This document shows positions 49,537 to 56,804 of a stretch of 59,514 nt of DNA, piece by piece. The notes beneath the pieces were generated by a model. The model had not been told where the DNA came from, searched no databases, and saw only the letters and a list, made by a program, of their open reading frames with translations. The stretch is taken from positions 1 to 59,514 of the forward strand of contig CAZDYP010000007.1 in NCBI GenBank assembly GCA_964509505.1, written 5' to 3'. The stretch's first letter is position 1; each line of letters opens with the position of its first letter. A program made the position numbers and the translations under genes. This DNA comes from CAZDYP01 sp964509505 (GTDB lineage: Bacteria; Chloroflexota; Anaerolineae; JACRMK01).

Positions 49537-50682
49537 TCAATCCTTCAGCGCGTGCCATACGATACGCGGCAGATTTTTGATGACGCTTGTCACCAACGCC
49601 CGATAGCCGCTTTTGCCTTCGACCACCGTTGCGGCTGCTTCAAGCATCACGCGGCTTTGAATGAACAGGCGATAGGTGAAGCGGGGCCAGCGATAAAAAA
49701 TTTGTGTGGCGAGACGCGCATAGCGAAAGTCGCTGTGAATCTCTCGGTTAAGTCGCTGCGTATAGCGCGCTAGATTGGCATCACCGCGTTGGATAGCTTG
49801 TGCGATTTCGGCGGCAGCGAGCTGCCCACTACGAATCGAATGCGAGATACCCTCGCCCAAGAATGGGTCAGCCATCGCCGCCGCATCGCCCGCGACGACG
49901 ACGCGCCCCGCAGCGAAGCGATCCATGCGTCCGCCGAGCGGCACCAAATGACCTTTGATGAACAGCTCGCCATGCTCACGCAAATCAGGTTGCTTTGCGA
50001 TGAAGCAGTCGAGGTATTCACGCAATTTGATTTTGCCGCTGGGATAATACGTGCCGATGCCAATCGAGAGATGTTCGCCTTTGGGGAAGATCCACGCATA
50101 GCCCCACGGAATGCCGCCGAAATCAAGCAACAAGTCGTGTTGCCATTTGTCTTGTATGGCTGGCGGCACGTGAATCTCGCCTTCGAGCGCCGCGCCATCG
50201 TGTCGTCGCGCCATCAAGCCAACCGACCTCGCGGTGACGCCCGTCGCGCCATCCGCGCCGACGACGAAGCGCGCGTGGTGCGTGTCTTTCGCCGTGTGGA
50301 CGGTCACCCTGTCCGCCTCTTGGGTGACGCGTTCGACCTTGACGCCTTCGCGCAATTGCGCGCCGGCTTCCACTGCTTTTTGTGTGAGCAGATAATCGAA
50401 CTTGTCGCGCATCACACATGCGACAGGCGTGCGCGTGAACGGCTGCGCGATAGTCGCGCCGCTGTCGTAAGAGAAGTGAATGGTGAGCGGCTCGGCCTCG
50501 ATCACGGATGAAATGTCGAAGTCGAGATACTCCAGCACTTTGTTGGTTAGCCCGCCGCCGCAGGGTTTATAGCGTGGCAGTTTGGATTTTTCGAGCAGCA
50601 GCACGGTGAGATTTTGTTTTGCCAGTTGACGCGCTGCCGTCGCGCCCGCGGGACCTGCGCCAATGATAATGACATCGTACAT
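49537..50682 (-). CDS. Geranylgeranyl reductase family FAD-dependent oxidoreductase
   Basis: The protein has 381 residues. FAD binding is by IIGAGPAGATAARQL, and LPRYKPCGGGLTNKV is the family P-x-x-Y-x-x-C-G-G motif. GDAAAMADPFLGEGI is the second FAD contact. The family reduces isoprenoid chains of lipids, quinones or chlorophyll precursors. The substrate here is not clear. The ATG is directly preceded by a TAGTCGC-family repeat, with no ribosome site. Confidence 0.88.
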   Translation of the reverse strand: MYDVIIIGAGPAGATAARQLAKQNLTVLLLEKSKLPRYKPCGGGLTNKVLEYLDFDISSVIEAEPLTIHFSYDSGATIAQPFTRTPVACVMRDKFDYLLTQKAVEAGAQLREGVKVERVTQEADRVTVHTAKDTHHARFVVGADGATGVTARSVGLMARRHDGAALEGEIHVPPAIQDKWQHDLLLDFGGIPWGYAWIFPKGEHLSIGIGTYYPSGKIKLREYLDCFIAKQPDLREHGELFIKGHLVPLGGRMDRFAAGRVVVAGDAAAMADPFLGEGISHSIRSGQLAAAEIAQAIQRGDANLARYTQRLNREIHSDFRYARLATQIFYRWPRFTYRLFIQSRVMLEAAATVVEGKSGYRALVTSVIKNLPRIVWHALKD

Positions 50683-50683
50683 T

Positions 50684-50751
50684 CGTCGTTAGTCGCTAGT
50701 CGTTAGTCGCTAGTCGTTAGTCGTTAGTCGCTAGTGGCTAGCGATTAGCGA
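50684..50751. repeat. Tandem word-repeat, TAGTCGCTAGTCGT family
   Basis: About nine TAGTCGC/TAGTCGT units run between two minus-strand genes. They supply the TAG stop of the TIGR00300 gene and abut the flavoprotein start. Confidence 0.92.
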
Positions 50752-51972
50752 CTATAAATCCAACTCCTCCACCAATTGACTCAAGAACAACTCCGCATCG
50801 GTTACAAGTCCGATTGCTTGAAACGAGCCGCGGTCCGCGAGCTTCGTGACGACGGCAGGATTGATGTCAACGGCGACGACTTTGACGTGCGCGGGCAAGA
50901 GGTTGCCTGTGGCAATGGAATGCAGCATTGTCGCCACCATCAATGCCATGTCCGTCCCTTGCACACCCTCGCGCATCCGTCGTTGCGCTTCGCCCATATC
51001 CATGATGACACCGGGCATGGGCCCGTCGTCACGGATCGAACCCGTTAGCACGTACGGCACGCCGTTCTTCACACATTCGTACATGACGCCGCTGCGAAGG
51101 ACGCCGAGCTCGACGGCTTTCTCAATCGAGCCAACAGCGCGCATCGTGTTGATGGCGCGCATGTGATTCTTGTGTCCTTCTTCGACGGGTTGCCCTGTCT
51201 TCAAGTCAATCCCCAACGATGTGCCATAGAGCGCGTTCTCAATGTCGTGGGTAGCGATGGCGTTGCCGCCGAAGAGAACGGTGACATAGCCCGCGCGAAT
51301 CAACGCGGCGAGACTGGCGGCAGCGCCGCTATGCACAATCGCGGGACCCGCGACGAATAAAATTTTGCCGCGCTGTTCGCGAATGCGTCGCATCTCACGC
51401 GCGATTTGCGCGATCATCATGCGCTTCGGTTTTTCCGATGAGACTTCGCTGCCCATGAACGAGAACAGCTCGCGCGCGCGCGCGCGTTCCAAGGGGAGGA
51501 CGCGAAGGCCGGCGTGACCAATAACGACCTCAGCGCCTTTTTTGAGTTCGTTGAGCGGCACACATTGCGCGGTACCGGTCGCGCGATTGACGACGACCAG
51601 CACATCCATTTCGATACGTTGCACGTCCACCCATTGCCCATGCAAGCGCACTTGTGTGGGCAGATTGGTCGTCGAATAAAACTCAGACGGAGCGACGCCA
51701 TCGTGTGGCGCAGGCGATGTATGCACATCGCCGCCGTCCACTAACTCCGCGCCTAACGCTTGGACGACATCTAACAGGTGATCGAGATGTGTTTGGTCTT
51801 TGGCAAGAATTTTGAGCTGCGCGAAACTCGTTTCGTCTTTGTGGCGACCAATTCGCATCTCCTCGACTTCAAAATTGCCGTCATGATCCATGACAGCGTC
51901 CATGACTTTGGTGAGGATGAGCGAGTCCACAATGTGGCCGCGCAGGGCGATTGATTCGGTGAAAGCAGACAT
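50752..51972 (-). CDS. TIGR00300 family (LOR/SDH-type, ornithine cyclodeaminase-like) protein
   Basis: The protein has 406 residues starting MSAFTESIALRGHIVDSLIL. The N-terminal domain (FEVEEMRIGRHKDETSFAQL) and the NAD-binding C-terminal domain (ILFVAGPAIVHSGAAASLAALI, VLFGGNAIATHDIENAL, DDGPMPGVIMDMG) match the TIGR00300 family. The related C-terminal domain of cyanobacterial arginine dihydrolase acts as an ornithine cyclodeaminase, and some archaeal homologues make proline from ornithine. That function is inferred here. An upstream in-frame ATG at 52020 would add 16 repeat-encoded residues, so 51972 is preferred. Confidence 0.85.
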   Translation of the reverse strand: MSAFTESIALRGHIVDSLILTKVMDAVMDHDGNFEVEEMRIGRHKDETSFAQLKILAKDQTHLDHLLDVVQALGAELVDGGDVHTSPAPHDGVAPSEFYSTTNLPTQVRLHGQWVDVQRIEMDVLVVVNRATGTAQCVPLNELKKGAEVVIGHAGLRVLPLERARARELFSFMGSEVSSEKPKRMMIAQIAREMRRIREQRGKILFVAGPAIVHSGAAASLAALIRAGYVTVLFGGNAIATHDIENALYGTSLGIDLKTGQPVEEGHKNHMRAINTMRAVGSIEKAVELGVLRSGVMYECVKNGVPYVLTGSIRDDGPMPGVIMDMGEAQRRMREGVQGTDMALMVATMLHSIATGNLLPAHVKVVAVDINPAVVTKLADRGSFQAIGLVTDAELFLSQLVEELDL

Positions 51973-52040
51973 AGCGGATGGCTCAGGGCTGATGGCAGAT
52001 AGCAAATGATGGTCGGTCATTGACTATGCGCTGTCCGCCA
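51973..52040. repeat. Word-repeat, GCGGATGGC/GCAGATAGC family
   Basis: AGCGGATGGCTCAGGGCTGATGGCAGATAGC and GCGCTGTCCGCCATTGGC words are inverted partners. They lie upstream of the TIGR00300 gene. Confidence 0.7.
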
Positions 52041-52049
52041 TTGGCTATA

Positions 52050-52083
52050 AGCAAAATAAAATAGCCAGTGAACGCCACTGGCT
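52050..52083 (-). terminator. Rho-independent terminator of 6S RNA
   Basis: On the minus strand AGCCAGTG-GCGTT-CACTGGCT (8-bp stem) is followed by ATTTTATTTTGC. Confidence 0.85.
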
Positions 52084-52270
52084 TGGATAGGTGCGGGGGC
52101 CCCGCCGTGCCGTGTGTTCTAAGTTTTGAACCTGCCAATCCGCAGGTGGGCGCCTACCGCAATCGGTTAACGGCTGCAGACCATCAACGTCTTGCCTGAG
52201 TTTGGCTCCCTCATCGCAAGTGTTGGCTCAAAACTTTTGCAGAACATCACGCACACTACAGGGCGACGCG
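52084..52270 (-). ncRNA. ssrS: 6S RNA
   Basis: This is an RNA of about 187 nt with a promoter and terminator of its own. The long closing stem includes AAGTTTTGA pairing with TCAAAACTT, and TGTTCT pairing with AGAACA. Inside lie the conserved-looking GGCGCCCACCTGC and GCAGGTTCAAAACTTAGAACAC near the 3' side and GAGCCAACA / GAGGGAGCC near the 5' side, around a large central bubble. The RNA mimics an open promoter and binds the housekeeping RNA polymerase. Identity rests on remembered 6S motifs and fold, without a covariance search. The ends are approximate. Confidence 0.75.
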
Positions 52271-52275
52271 GGCGA

Positions 52276-52304
52276 AATATAACACAACTTTTTTGAGAGC
52301 GCAA
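52276..52304 (-). promoter_or_regulatory. Promoter of 6S RNA
   Basis: On the minus strand TTGCGC (52299-52304) is separated by 17 bp from TATATT (52276-52281). Transcription should begin near 52269. Confidence 0.65.
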
Positions 52305-52349
52305 TTGCCGCGCACGCTTGAATGAAGAATTTTTACGCGAGGCGATGGG

Positions 52350-52377
52350 TTGCGCTGCGCTGCTAATCGCATACAAT
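52350..52377 (+). promoter_or_regulatory. Promoter for the cNMP-binding/DUF1003 gene
   Basis: TTGCGC (52350-52355) is separated by 16 bp from TACAAT (52372-52377). The -35 hexamer is the same as that of the divergent 6S promoter. Confidence 0.5.
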
Positions 52378-52408
52378 ATCAAGAGAACTATTTGCAAGGA
52401 GAATGTCC

Positions 52409-53305
52409 ATGGCAACCCCTGTCGAGTTGTTGCAGGAAGTTCCTTTTTTTCAATTGTTTGATGAGCAAGAGCGCACCAGCTTGGCGGCAGTGCTCGACGA
52501 AGCGCACTTCTCCGCTAATCAGCTCATTTGCAATTATGGCGACCCTGGCGATTCGCTCTACATTATTCGTTCAGGTGAAGTCGAAATTTTTATCAAAGAT
52601 AATACGGGGCATCGCGTCGTCTTGGAAACGGCGACGGCGGGCGATTACTTCGGTGAGATTTCGTTGCTGGATGGCGGACCGCGCACCGCCTCGGTGCTGG
52701 CGACGAAGGCGGTGGATTTGTTGCGCCTCGATCGCAAAGACCTCGATCAATTTTTGCATTTGCGCCCTTCCGCCGCGCTTGACATGTTGACGGTGTTGGG
52801 GCGGCGCGTGCGCCAATCCACCGAGCAATTGCGTCACACCGCCTCGCGCAACGTCAACGAAGAGCTCGCAGACACACGCACGCTCATTCAAAAAGTAGCT
52901 GACTGGATTGCGGAGTTTAGCGGTTCGATGCCATTCCTCATCATCAACGCGCTCAGCTTCTTTGTCTGGATCGCGCTGAATAGCATCGAGATTCCTAACC
53001 TTTATACTCCTTTCGATCCATTCCCCTTTGGCTTGTTGACGATGGCGGTTTCGCTGGAAGCGATCTTCTTGTCCATTTTTGTGCTGATCAGTCAAAATCG
53101 GCAAGCAGCAAAGGATCGCATTCGCGCCGACATCGAATACGATGTGAACTTGAAAGCGGAATTGGAAGTCGCGCATTTGCATGAGAAAGTGGATCATTTG
53201 CACGCGGAGCTCTTGTCTCGCTTGAGCAGCATCGAGCTTGCTGTAGCCAAGCCCGCCATGCCAGCTATGACGGGCATGAGCGCCACGACGACGGCGAGGT
53301 CTTGA
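52409..53305 (+). CDS. Cyclic-nucleotide-binding domain fused to DUF1003 membrane protein
   Basis: The protein has 298 residues. Residues about 10-125 are a CRP-like cNMP-binding domain (YGDPGDSLYIIRSGEVEIFI, GDYFGEISLLDGGPRTASV). Residues about 150-290 are DUF1003, with two membrane helices (PFLIINALSFFVWIALN and LLTMAVSLEAIFLSIFVLIS) and the conserved QNRQAAKDRIRADIEYDVN. There is no DNA-binding helix, so it is a membrane sensor rather than a transcription factor. The ATG at 52409 is preferred over 52403 because AGGAG is 8 nt upstream. Confidence 0.88.
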   Translation: MATPVELLQEVPFFQLFDEQERTSLAAVLDEAHFSANQLICNYGDPGDSLYIIRSGEVEIFIKDNTGHRVVLETATAGDYFGEISLLDGGPRTASVLATKAVDLLRLDRKDLDQFLHLRPSAALDMLTVLGRRVRQSTEQLRHTASRNVNEELADTRTLIQKVADWIAEFSGSMPFLIINALSFFVWIALNSIEIPNLYTPFDPFPFGLLTMAVSLEAIFLSIFVLISQNRQAAKDRIRADIEYDVNLKAELEVAHLHEKVDHLHAELLSRLSSIELAVAKPAMPAMTGMSATTTARS

Positions 53306-53322
53306 CGGCGTTTCCTTAGAGC

Positions 53323-53455
53323 GTGTTTTGAAATTCAGACCCTAACGGGTTTTCTGGCGCAGCGGGTTCACCAGTGGCGCCGCAAGCCTGCGTGAAATGC
53401 TTTTTTTGCTTGCCAGCGAAACCGTTAGGGTCTCGGTCTGATATTTTCAAAACAC
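53323..53455. mobile_element. MITE-like inverted-repeat element
   Basis: The 133-bp unit has ends GTGTTTTGAAA and TTTTCAAAACAC. Inner arms are CAGACC/GGTCTG and CCCTAACGG/CCGTTAGGG, and a T-run lies in the centre. There is no coding capacity. It sits in the 426-bp gap 53306-53731, which otherwise holds word repeats and no gene. Confidence 0.55.
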
Positions 53456-53559
53456 TTTTTTACTGAATGCTTACCCAACTCATACTTACTCAGTCATAGG
53501 ACTCATGGCGTCTTGTGACGCCGTGACAATGGCTTTATCATTACGTCAGTGAGTCGTGA

Positions 53560-53725
53560 AGGGTGAAGGGTGAACAGTGAGCAATCGTGGCTCTCTTCGA
53601 CATGCTCAGGCTGCTGCCAATTACAGCATAGTTAGGAGAGCCGTAATCGTTTTCCGTGTTCAGTGTTCAATGAGCGCTCAGTCATCCCTGAACAGTGAAT
53701 ACTGTCACTGTTCACCACAGGGAGA
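53560..53725. repeat. Word-repeat spacer, GTGAACAGTG family
   Basis: GTGAAGGGTGAAGGGTGAAC is followed, beyond about 60 bp containing GGCTCTC/GAGAGCC inverted words, by CTGAACAGTGAATACTG and CACTGTTCACCAC. Confidence 0.7.
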
Positions 53726-53731
53726 AGTCGC

Positions 53732-54679
53732 GTGAATCATTTAATCGCATTCGTGTTGAGCGGGGGAGGCAACCATGGCGCGTTGCAAGTGGGCGCATTG
53801 CGCGCATTGGTGGAGCAGGGCGTGAAGCCGTCGTTGTTGGTCGGCACCTCAGCAGGCGCGTTGAATGCGGCTTATTTTGCGGCGCGTCCAACTTTGATGG
53901 GAATCAGCGAACTCGAAGACATTTGGCGCACTGTGACGACAGACGATGTGTATCCCGGCAACCGTTTTCAGATGTTATGGCGCTTGGTGTTGGGTGGTGA
54001 GAGTATCTTTCCAAACCAGCCCTTTTACAAATTTTTGCAGCTGCGGCTGCCATCCGAGGTGCGGACATTCCGCGACTTGCCTAACCCACAACTGTTCATC
54101 ACGTCGGCGCATTTGGATACGAGCGAGTTGCATTTGTATGGTGAAAATTTAGACGAGTCCGTGTTAGAAGCGGTGATGTCTAGCACCGCGCTGCCGCCCT
54201 TTTCGCCGCCGTGGTACGGCGCAGATGGACGCTATCATATTGACGGCGGTCCCGTCAGCGATTTGCCGTTGAGTATCGCGTTGAAGAAGGGCGCGCGCGA
54301 AATTTATGCGTTGCATATCGCCGAAGTGACCATCCGCGAAGAGCGCGTAGCGGAGCGTGCGCGTTCGATGGCGGAAGTGGGACACGCGGCGGTGCGCGCG
54401 TTGCTCAAATCGCAAATTGACATCGAGCTCGCCGCGGTGAAGGCGCAGCGGGGAGTTACGCTGCATCACATCAAACTGCATGGCGCGGCGGACATTTCAT
54501 TCCGCGATTTTAGCCACGGCAGTGAGTTGATTGATAGCGGCTATCAGCAAGCGAAGGCGTATTTGCGGGGCTTGCCGCAACCCATGGAGCCAGCCGAGAA
54601 AGTGCGCGACACGGTGAAGCAATGGGGCGATAAACTGGCGCAGCTGTGGAGAGTAAAACGGAAGGCGGGGGTGGAGTGA
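53732..54679 (+). CDS. Patatin-like phospholipase
   Basis: The protein has 315 residues from a GTG start with GGGAGA about 8 nt upstream. The oxyanion loop SGGGNHGALQVGAL, nucleophile GTSAGALNA (G-x-S-x-G) and catalytic Asp in HIDGGPVSDLP are complete. It is predicted to be a cytosolic or peripheral acyl hydrolase acting on lipids. There is no signal peptide. It stands alone between a repeat spacer and a terminator. Confidence 0.9.
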   Translation: MNHLIAFVLSGGGNHGALQVGALRALVEQGVKPSLLVGTSAGALNAAYFAARPTLMGISELEDIWRTVTTDDVYPGNRFQMLWRLVLGGESIFPNQPFYKFLQLRLPSEVRTFRDLPNPQLFITSAHLDTSELHLYGENLDESVLEAVMSSTALPPFSPPWYGADGRYHIDGGPVSDLPLSIALKKGAREIYALHIAEVTIREERVAERARSMAEVGHAAVRALLKSQIDIELAAVKAQRGVTLHHIKLHGAADISFRDFSHGSELIDSGYQQAKAYLRGLPQPMEPAEKVRDTVKQWGDKLAQLWRVKRKAGVE

Positions 54680-54724
54680 GGAGTAATTAGTAATTGGAGG
54701 TTGGAGTGTGGAGCTTAGAAATTG

Positions 54725-54755
54725 AACGAGCCGAAGCAACATGCTTCGGCTCGTT
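54725..54755. terminator. Terminator between the patatin gene and oppC
   Basis: The 14-bp stem AACGAGCCGAAGCA / TGCTTCGGCTCGTT closes an ACA loop and is followed by TGTCTTTG. Its GCA-ACA-TGC apex matches the terminator at 16385-16415. Confidence 0.88.
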
Positions 54756-54778
54756 TGTCTTTGTTACGGCAAGTCCAA

Positions 54779-54809
54779 GCTGTCAGACTTCTCGAAGAAG
54801 TCTGACAGC
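54779..54809. repeat. Palindrome GCTGTCAGACTTC, terminator-like
   Basis: GCTGTCAGACTTC and GAAGTCTGACAGC surround a short TCGAA centre. It lies just beyond the oppC stop. Confidence 0.8.
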
Positions 54810-54815
54810 GCTTCG

Positions 54816-55751
54816 CTACTTGTTTCTCAGGCGCGGATCCATGGCGTCGCGCAAGCCGTCAGCCATCAAGTAAACCGACAGCACCGTAAGCGAGATGGCG
54901 AGGCCGGGGAAGAAGACAAGCCAGGGATACTTCGTGTATTGCAGCGAGTTGCTCAACATGTTGCCCCAACTCGCGGTGGGCGGTTGCACACCGAAGCTTA
55001 GGAAGCTGAGCGCCGATTCGGTCAAAATCGCGCCAGCAATATCGAAGCCGATGAAGATCAGCACTGCCGAAAACACGTTGGGCAGGATGTGCTGGAACAT
55101 GATGCGCCGATGGGTGCCGCCGACCGTGCGGGCTGCCAGCACGTAATCGCGTTGCTTGATCGAGAGGACGAGGCCGCGAATGTAACGGCTCGCGCCAATC
55201 CATCCGAAAGCAGAGAGTAGCAGCACGAGGCTGAATATGTCGAGCCTGATCATCGAACCAATGATGATGTAGAGCGGCAGGGTGGGAATGGAGCTGACGA
55301 CGTTGATGGCGTTTTGCAGCGCGTCGTCGAAGATGCCGCCGTAGTAAGCGCCTGCGAGTCCAAGCGACACGCCAATGGTCAGGCTGACCATGGCGAAAAG
55401 GAAACCGATGCTCAATGAGATACGTCCCGCATACAAGAGGCGCGTCAGATAATCGCGCCCATATTCGTCGGTGCCGAACCAATGCTTGTCGCTGGGGCTT
55501 TGATAGGTCTCGCGCAAGTTGATCTTATTCGGGTCGTAGCCAGTCACGTTCTGCGAAATCCACGGCGCAGCCAACGCCAACACACACAAGAGCAGAAAGA
55601 TCAACGCGCCTGTGACTGCCAGATGGTCTTTGAGAAAACGCTGCCAGGCGTCTTGCCAGAAGCTGCGCGACGGCCCGCGGAGGCCAAACTCTTCGGAGAG
55701 TTGTTGCGCGCTGGGCGCGCGTGTGTCTATGCGGGAAGCAGTGGTCGTCAT
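54816..55751 (-). CDS. oppC: ABC transporter permease, OppC/DppC type
   Basis: The protein has 311 residues starting MTTTASRIDTRAP. It has an N-terminal OppC_N helix (HLAVTGALIFLLLCVLALAAP), then the permease core with six helices and the EAA-loop region AARTVGGTHRRIMFQHILPN. It pairs with the upstream OppB to form the membrane channel for peptides or nickel. The frame from 55802 would overlap oppB, and the ATG at 55751 gives the family N-terminus. No ATPase genes follow within the window. Confidence 0.92.
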   Translation of the reverse strand: MTTTASRIDTRAPSAQQLSEEFGLRGPSRSFWQDAWQRFLKDHLAVTGALIFLLLCVLALAAPWISQNVTGYDPNKINLRETYQSPSDKHWFGTDEYGRDYLTRLLYAGRISLSIGFLFAMVSLTIGVSLGLAGAYYGGIFDDALQNAINVVSSIPTLPLYIIIGSMIRLDIFSLVLLLSAFGWIGASRYIRGLVLSIKQRDYVLAARTVGGTHRRIMFQHILPNVFSAVLIFIGFDIAGAILTESALSFLSFGVQPPTASWGNMLSNSLQYTKYPWLVFFPGLAISLTVLSVYLMADGLRDAMDPRLRNK

Positions 55752-55771
55752 AAGTTTCTCACACAGGTGGG

Positions 55772-56743
55772 CTATTCGTACTTGATGCGCGGATCCACCC
55801 AACCATAAGCGATGTCGGCAAGCAAACGTCCCGTGATCACCAACACGGTGGAGATGAACAACACGCCGAGACTGACGGGATAATCTTTCTTGAGCGTCGC
55901 TTCAAACGTCAAGCGTCCCATGCCCGGCCAGCTGAAAATGTTTTCGTAGATGACGGCGCCCGCGATGAACACCGTCAGCACGCCCGCCGACAATGTGACG
56001 ACGGGGATGAGGGCGTTGCGTAGGATGTGGCGATAGGTGACGACGCGTTGCGACAGACCTTTGGCGTGCGCCGTACGCACGTAATCGTTGCCAAGCACTT
56101 CCAATGTTTCAGAACGCAAGAAGCGCGCGAAGCCGACCCAGCCGCCTGTGCCAAGCATCAGCGCAGGCAGCAGCAAATGCCAGAGACGATCAAGCGCATC
56201 AAACCCTTCTCGCCCGAGCGTGTACATGCCGCCTGTGGGAAAGAGTTGCACGCCTGTGGCGAGTTTGAAGTTGGCGATGCCGATGATGCACAGCAATCCA
56301 ATCCACCAATGCGGCACCGCGTTGAGGATAGAGGTGAAGAAGCGCACGAAGTGATCAATCCAACCGCCGCGATACAACCCCGCATAGATGCCCATTGGAA
56401 TGCCAATCAGGTAGCTGATGAGCAACGCGGCGAGGTTCAAGACGAGCGTGGCGGGGATGCGCTCTCCGATCATTTCGAGGACAGGGCGGTGCGTAAAGTA
56501 CGAGCGACCCAAGTCGCCGCGTAGGAGTGCGCCCAACCATTTGACGTAGCGCAAGGGCAATGGATCATTCAGTCCTAATTCTTGTTCGAGTCGCTGGATG
56601 TCCTCGAGGCTCGCTTCGGGATTTTCCAAGTAGGCGCGCAACGGTCCGCCTGGCGCAGCTTGGATGAGCGTGAATTGGAGGATGGTGATGACGAACAGAA
56701 TAGGAATCGTTTGAAGCACGCGGCGTGTCAAATAGCGAGTCAT
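55772..56743 (-). CDS. oppB: ABC transporter permease, OppB/DppB type
   Basis: The protein has 323 residues. The N-terminus, MTRYLTRRVLQTIPILFVITILQF, and the EAA loop DYVRTAHAKGLSQRVVTYRHILRN are characteristic. ELGLNDPLPLRYVKWL is typical of OppB/DppB. It lies between oppA and oppC, all on the minus strand. Confidence 0.93.
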   Translation of the reverse strand: MTRYLTRRVLQTIPILFVITILQFTLIQAAPGGPLRAYLENPEASLEDIQRLEQELGLNDPLPLRYVKWLGALLRGDLGRSYFTHRPVLEMIGERIPATLVLNLAALLISYLIGIPMGIYAGLYRGGWIDHFVRFFTSILNAVPHWWIGLLCIIGIANFKLATGVQLFPTGGMYTLGREGFDALDRLWHLLLPALMLGTGGWVGFARFLRSETLEVLGNDYVRTAHAKGLSQRVVTYRHILRNALIPVVTLSAGVLTVFIAGAVIYENIFSWPGMGRLTFEATLKKDYPVSLGVLFISTVLVITGRLLADIAYGWVDPRIKYE

Positions 56744-56762
56744 GCGAACTTCCTTTGTGAAA

Positions 56763-56795
56763 AGACCTGTCAGGTCTTCGAGACCTGACAGGTCT
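56763..56795. repeat. Double palindrome AGACCTG family, between oppA and oppB
   Basis: AGACCTGTCAGGTCT (56763-56777) and AGACCTGACAGGTCT (56781-56795) are each palindromic and are also complements of one another, around TCG. The same family is at 58837-58870. Confidence 0.9.
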
Positions 56796-56804
56796 CGTCA
56801 GCGG

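Noticed and set aside
52084..52270. Riboswitch on the plus strand for the cNMP-binding gene
   Set aside because: The terminator T-tail, the promoter and the 6S-like motifs all point to the minus strand.
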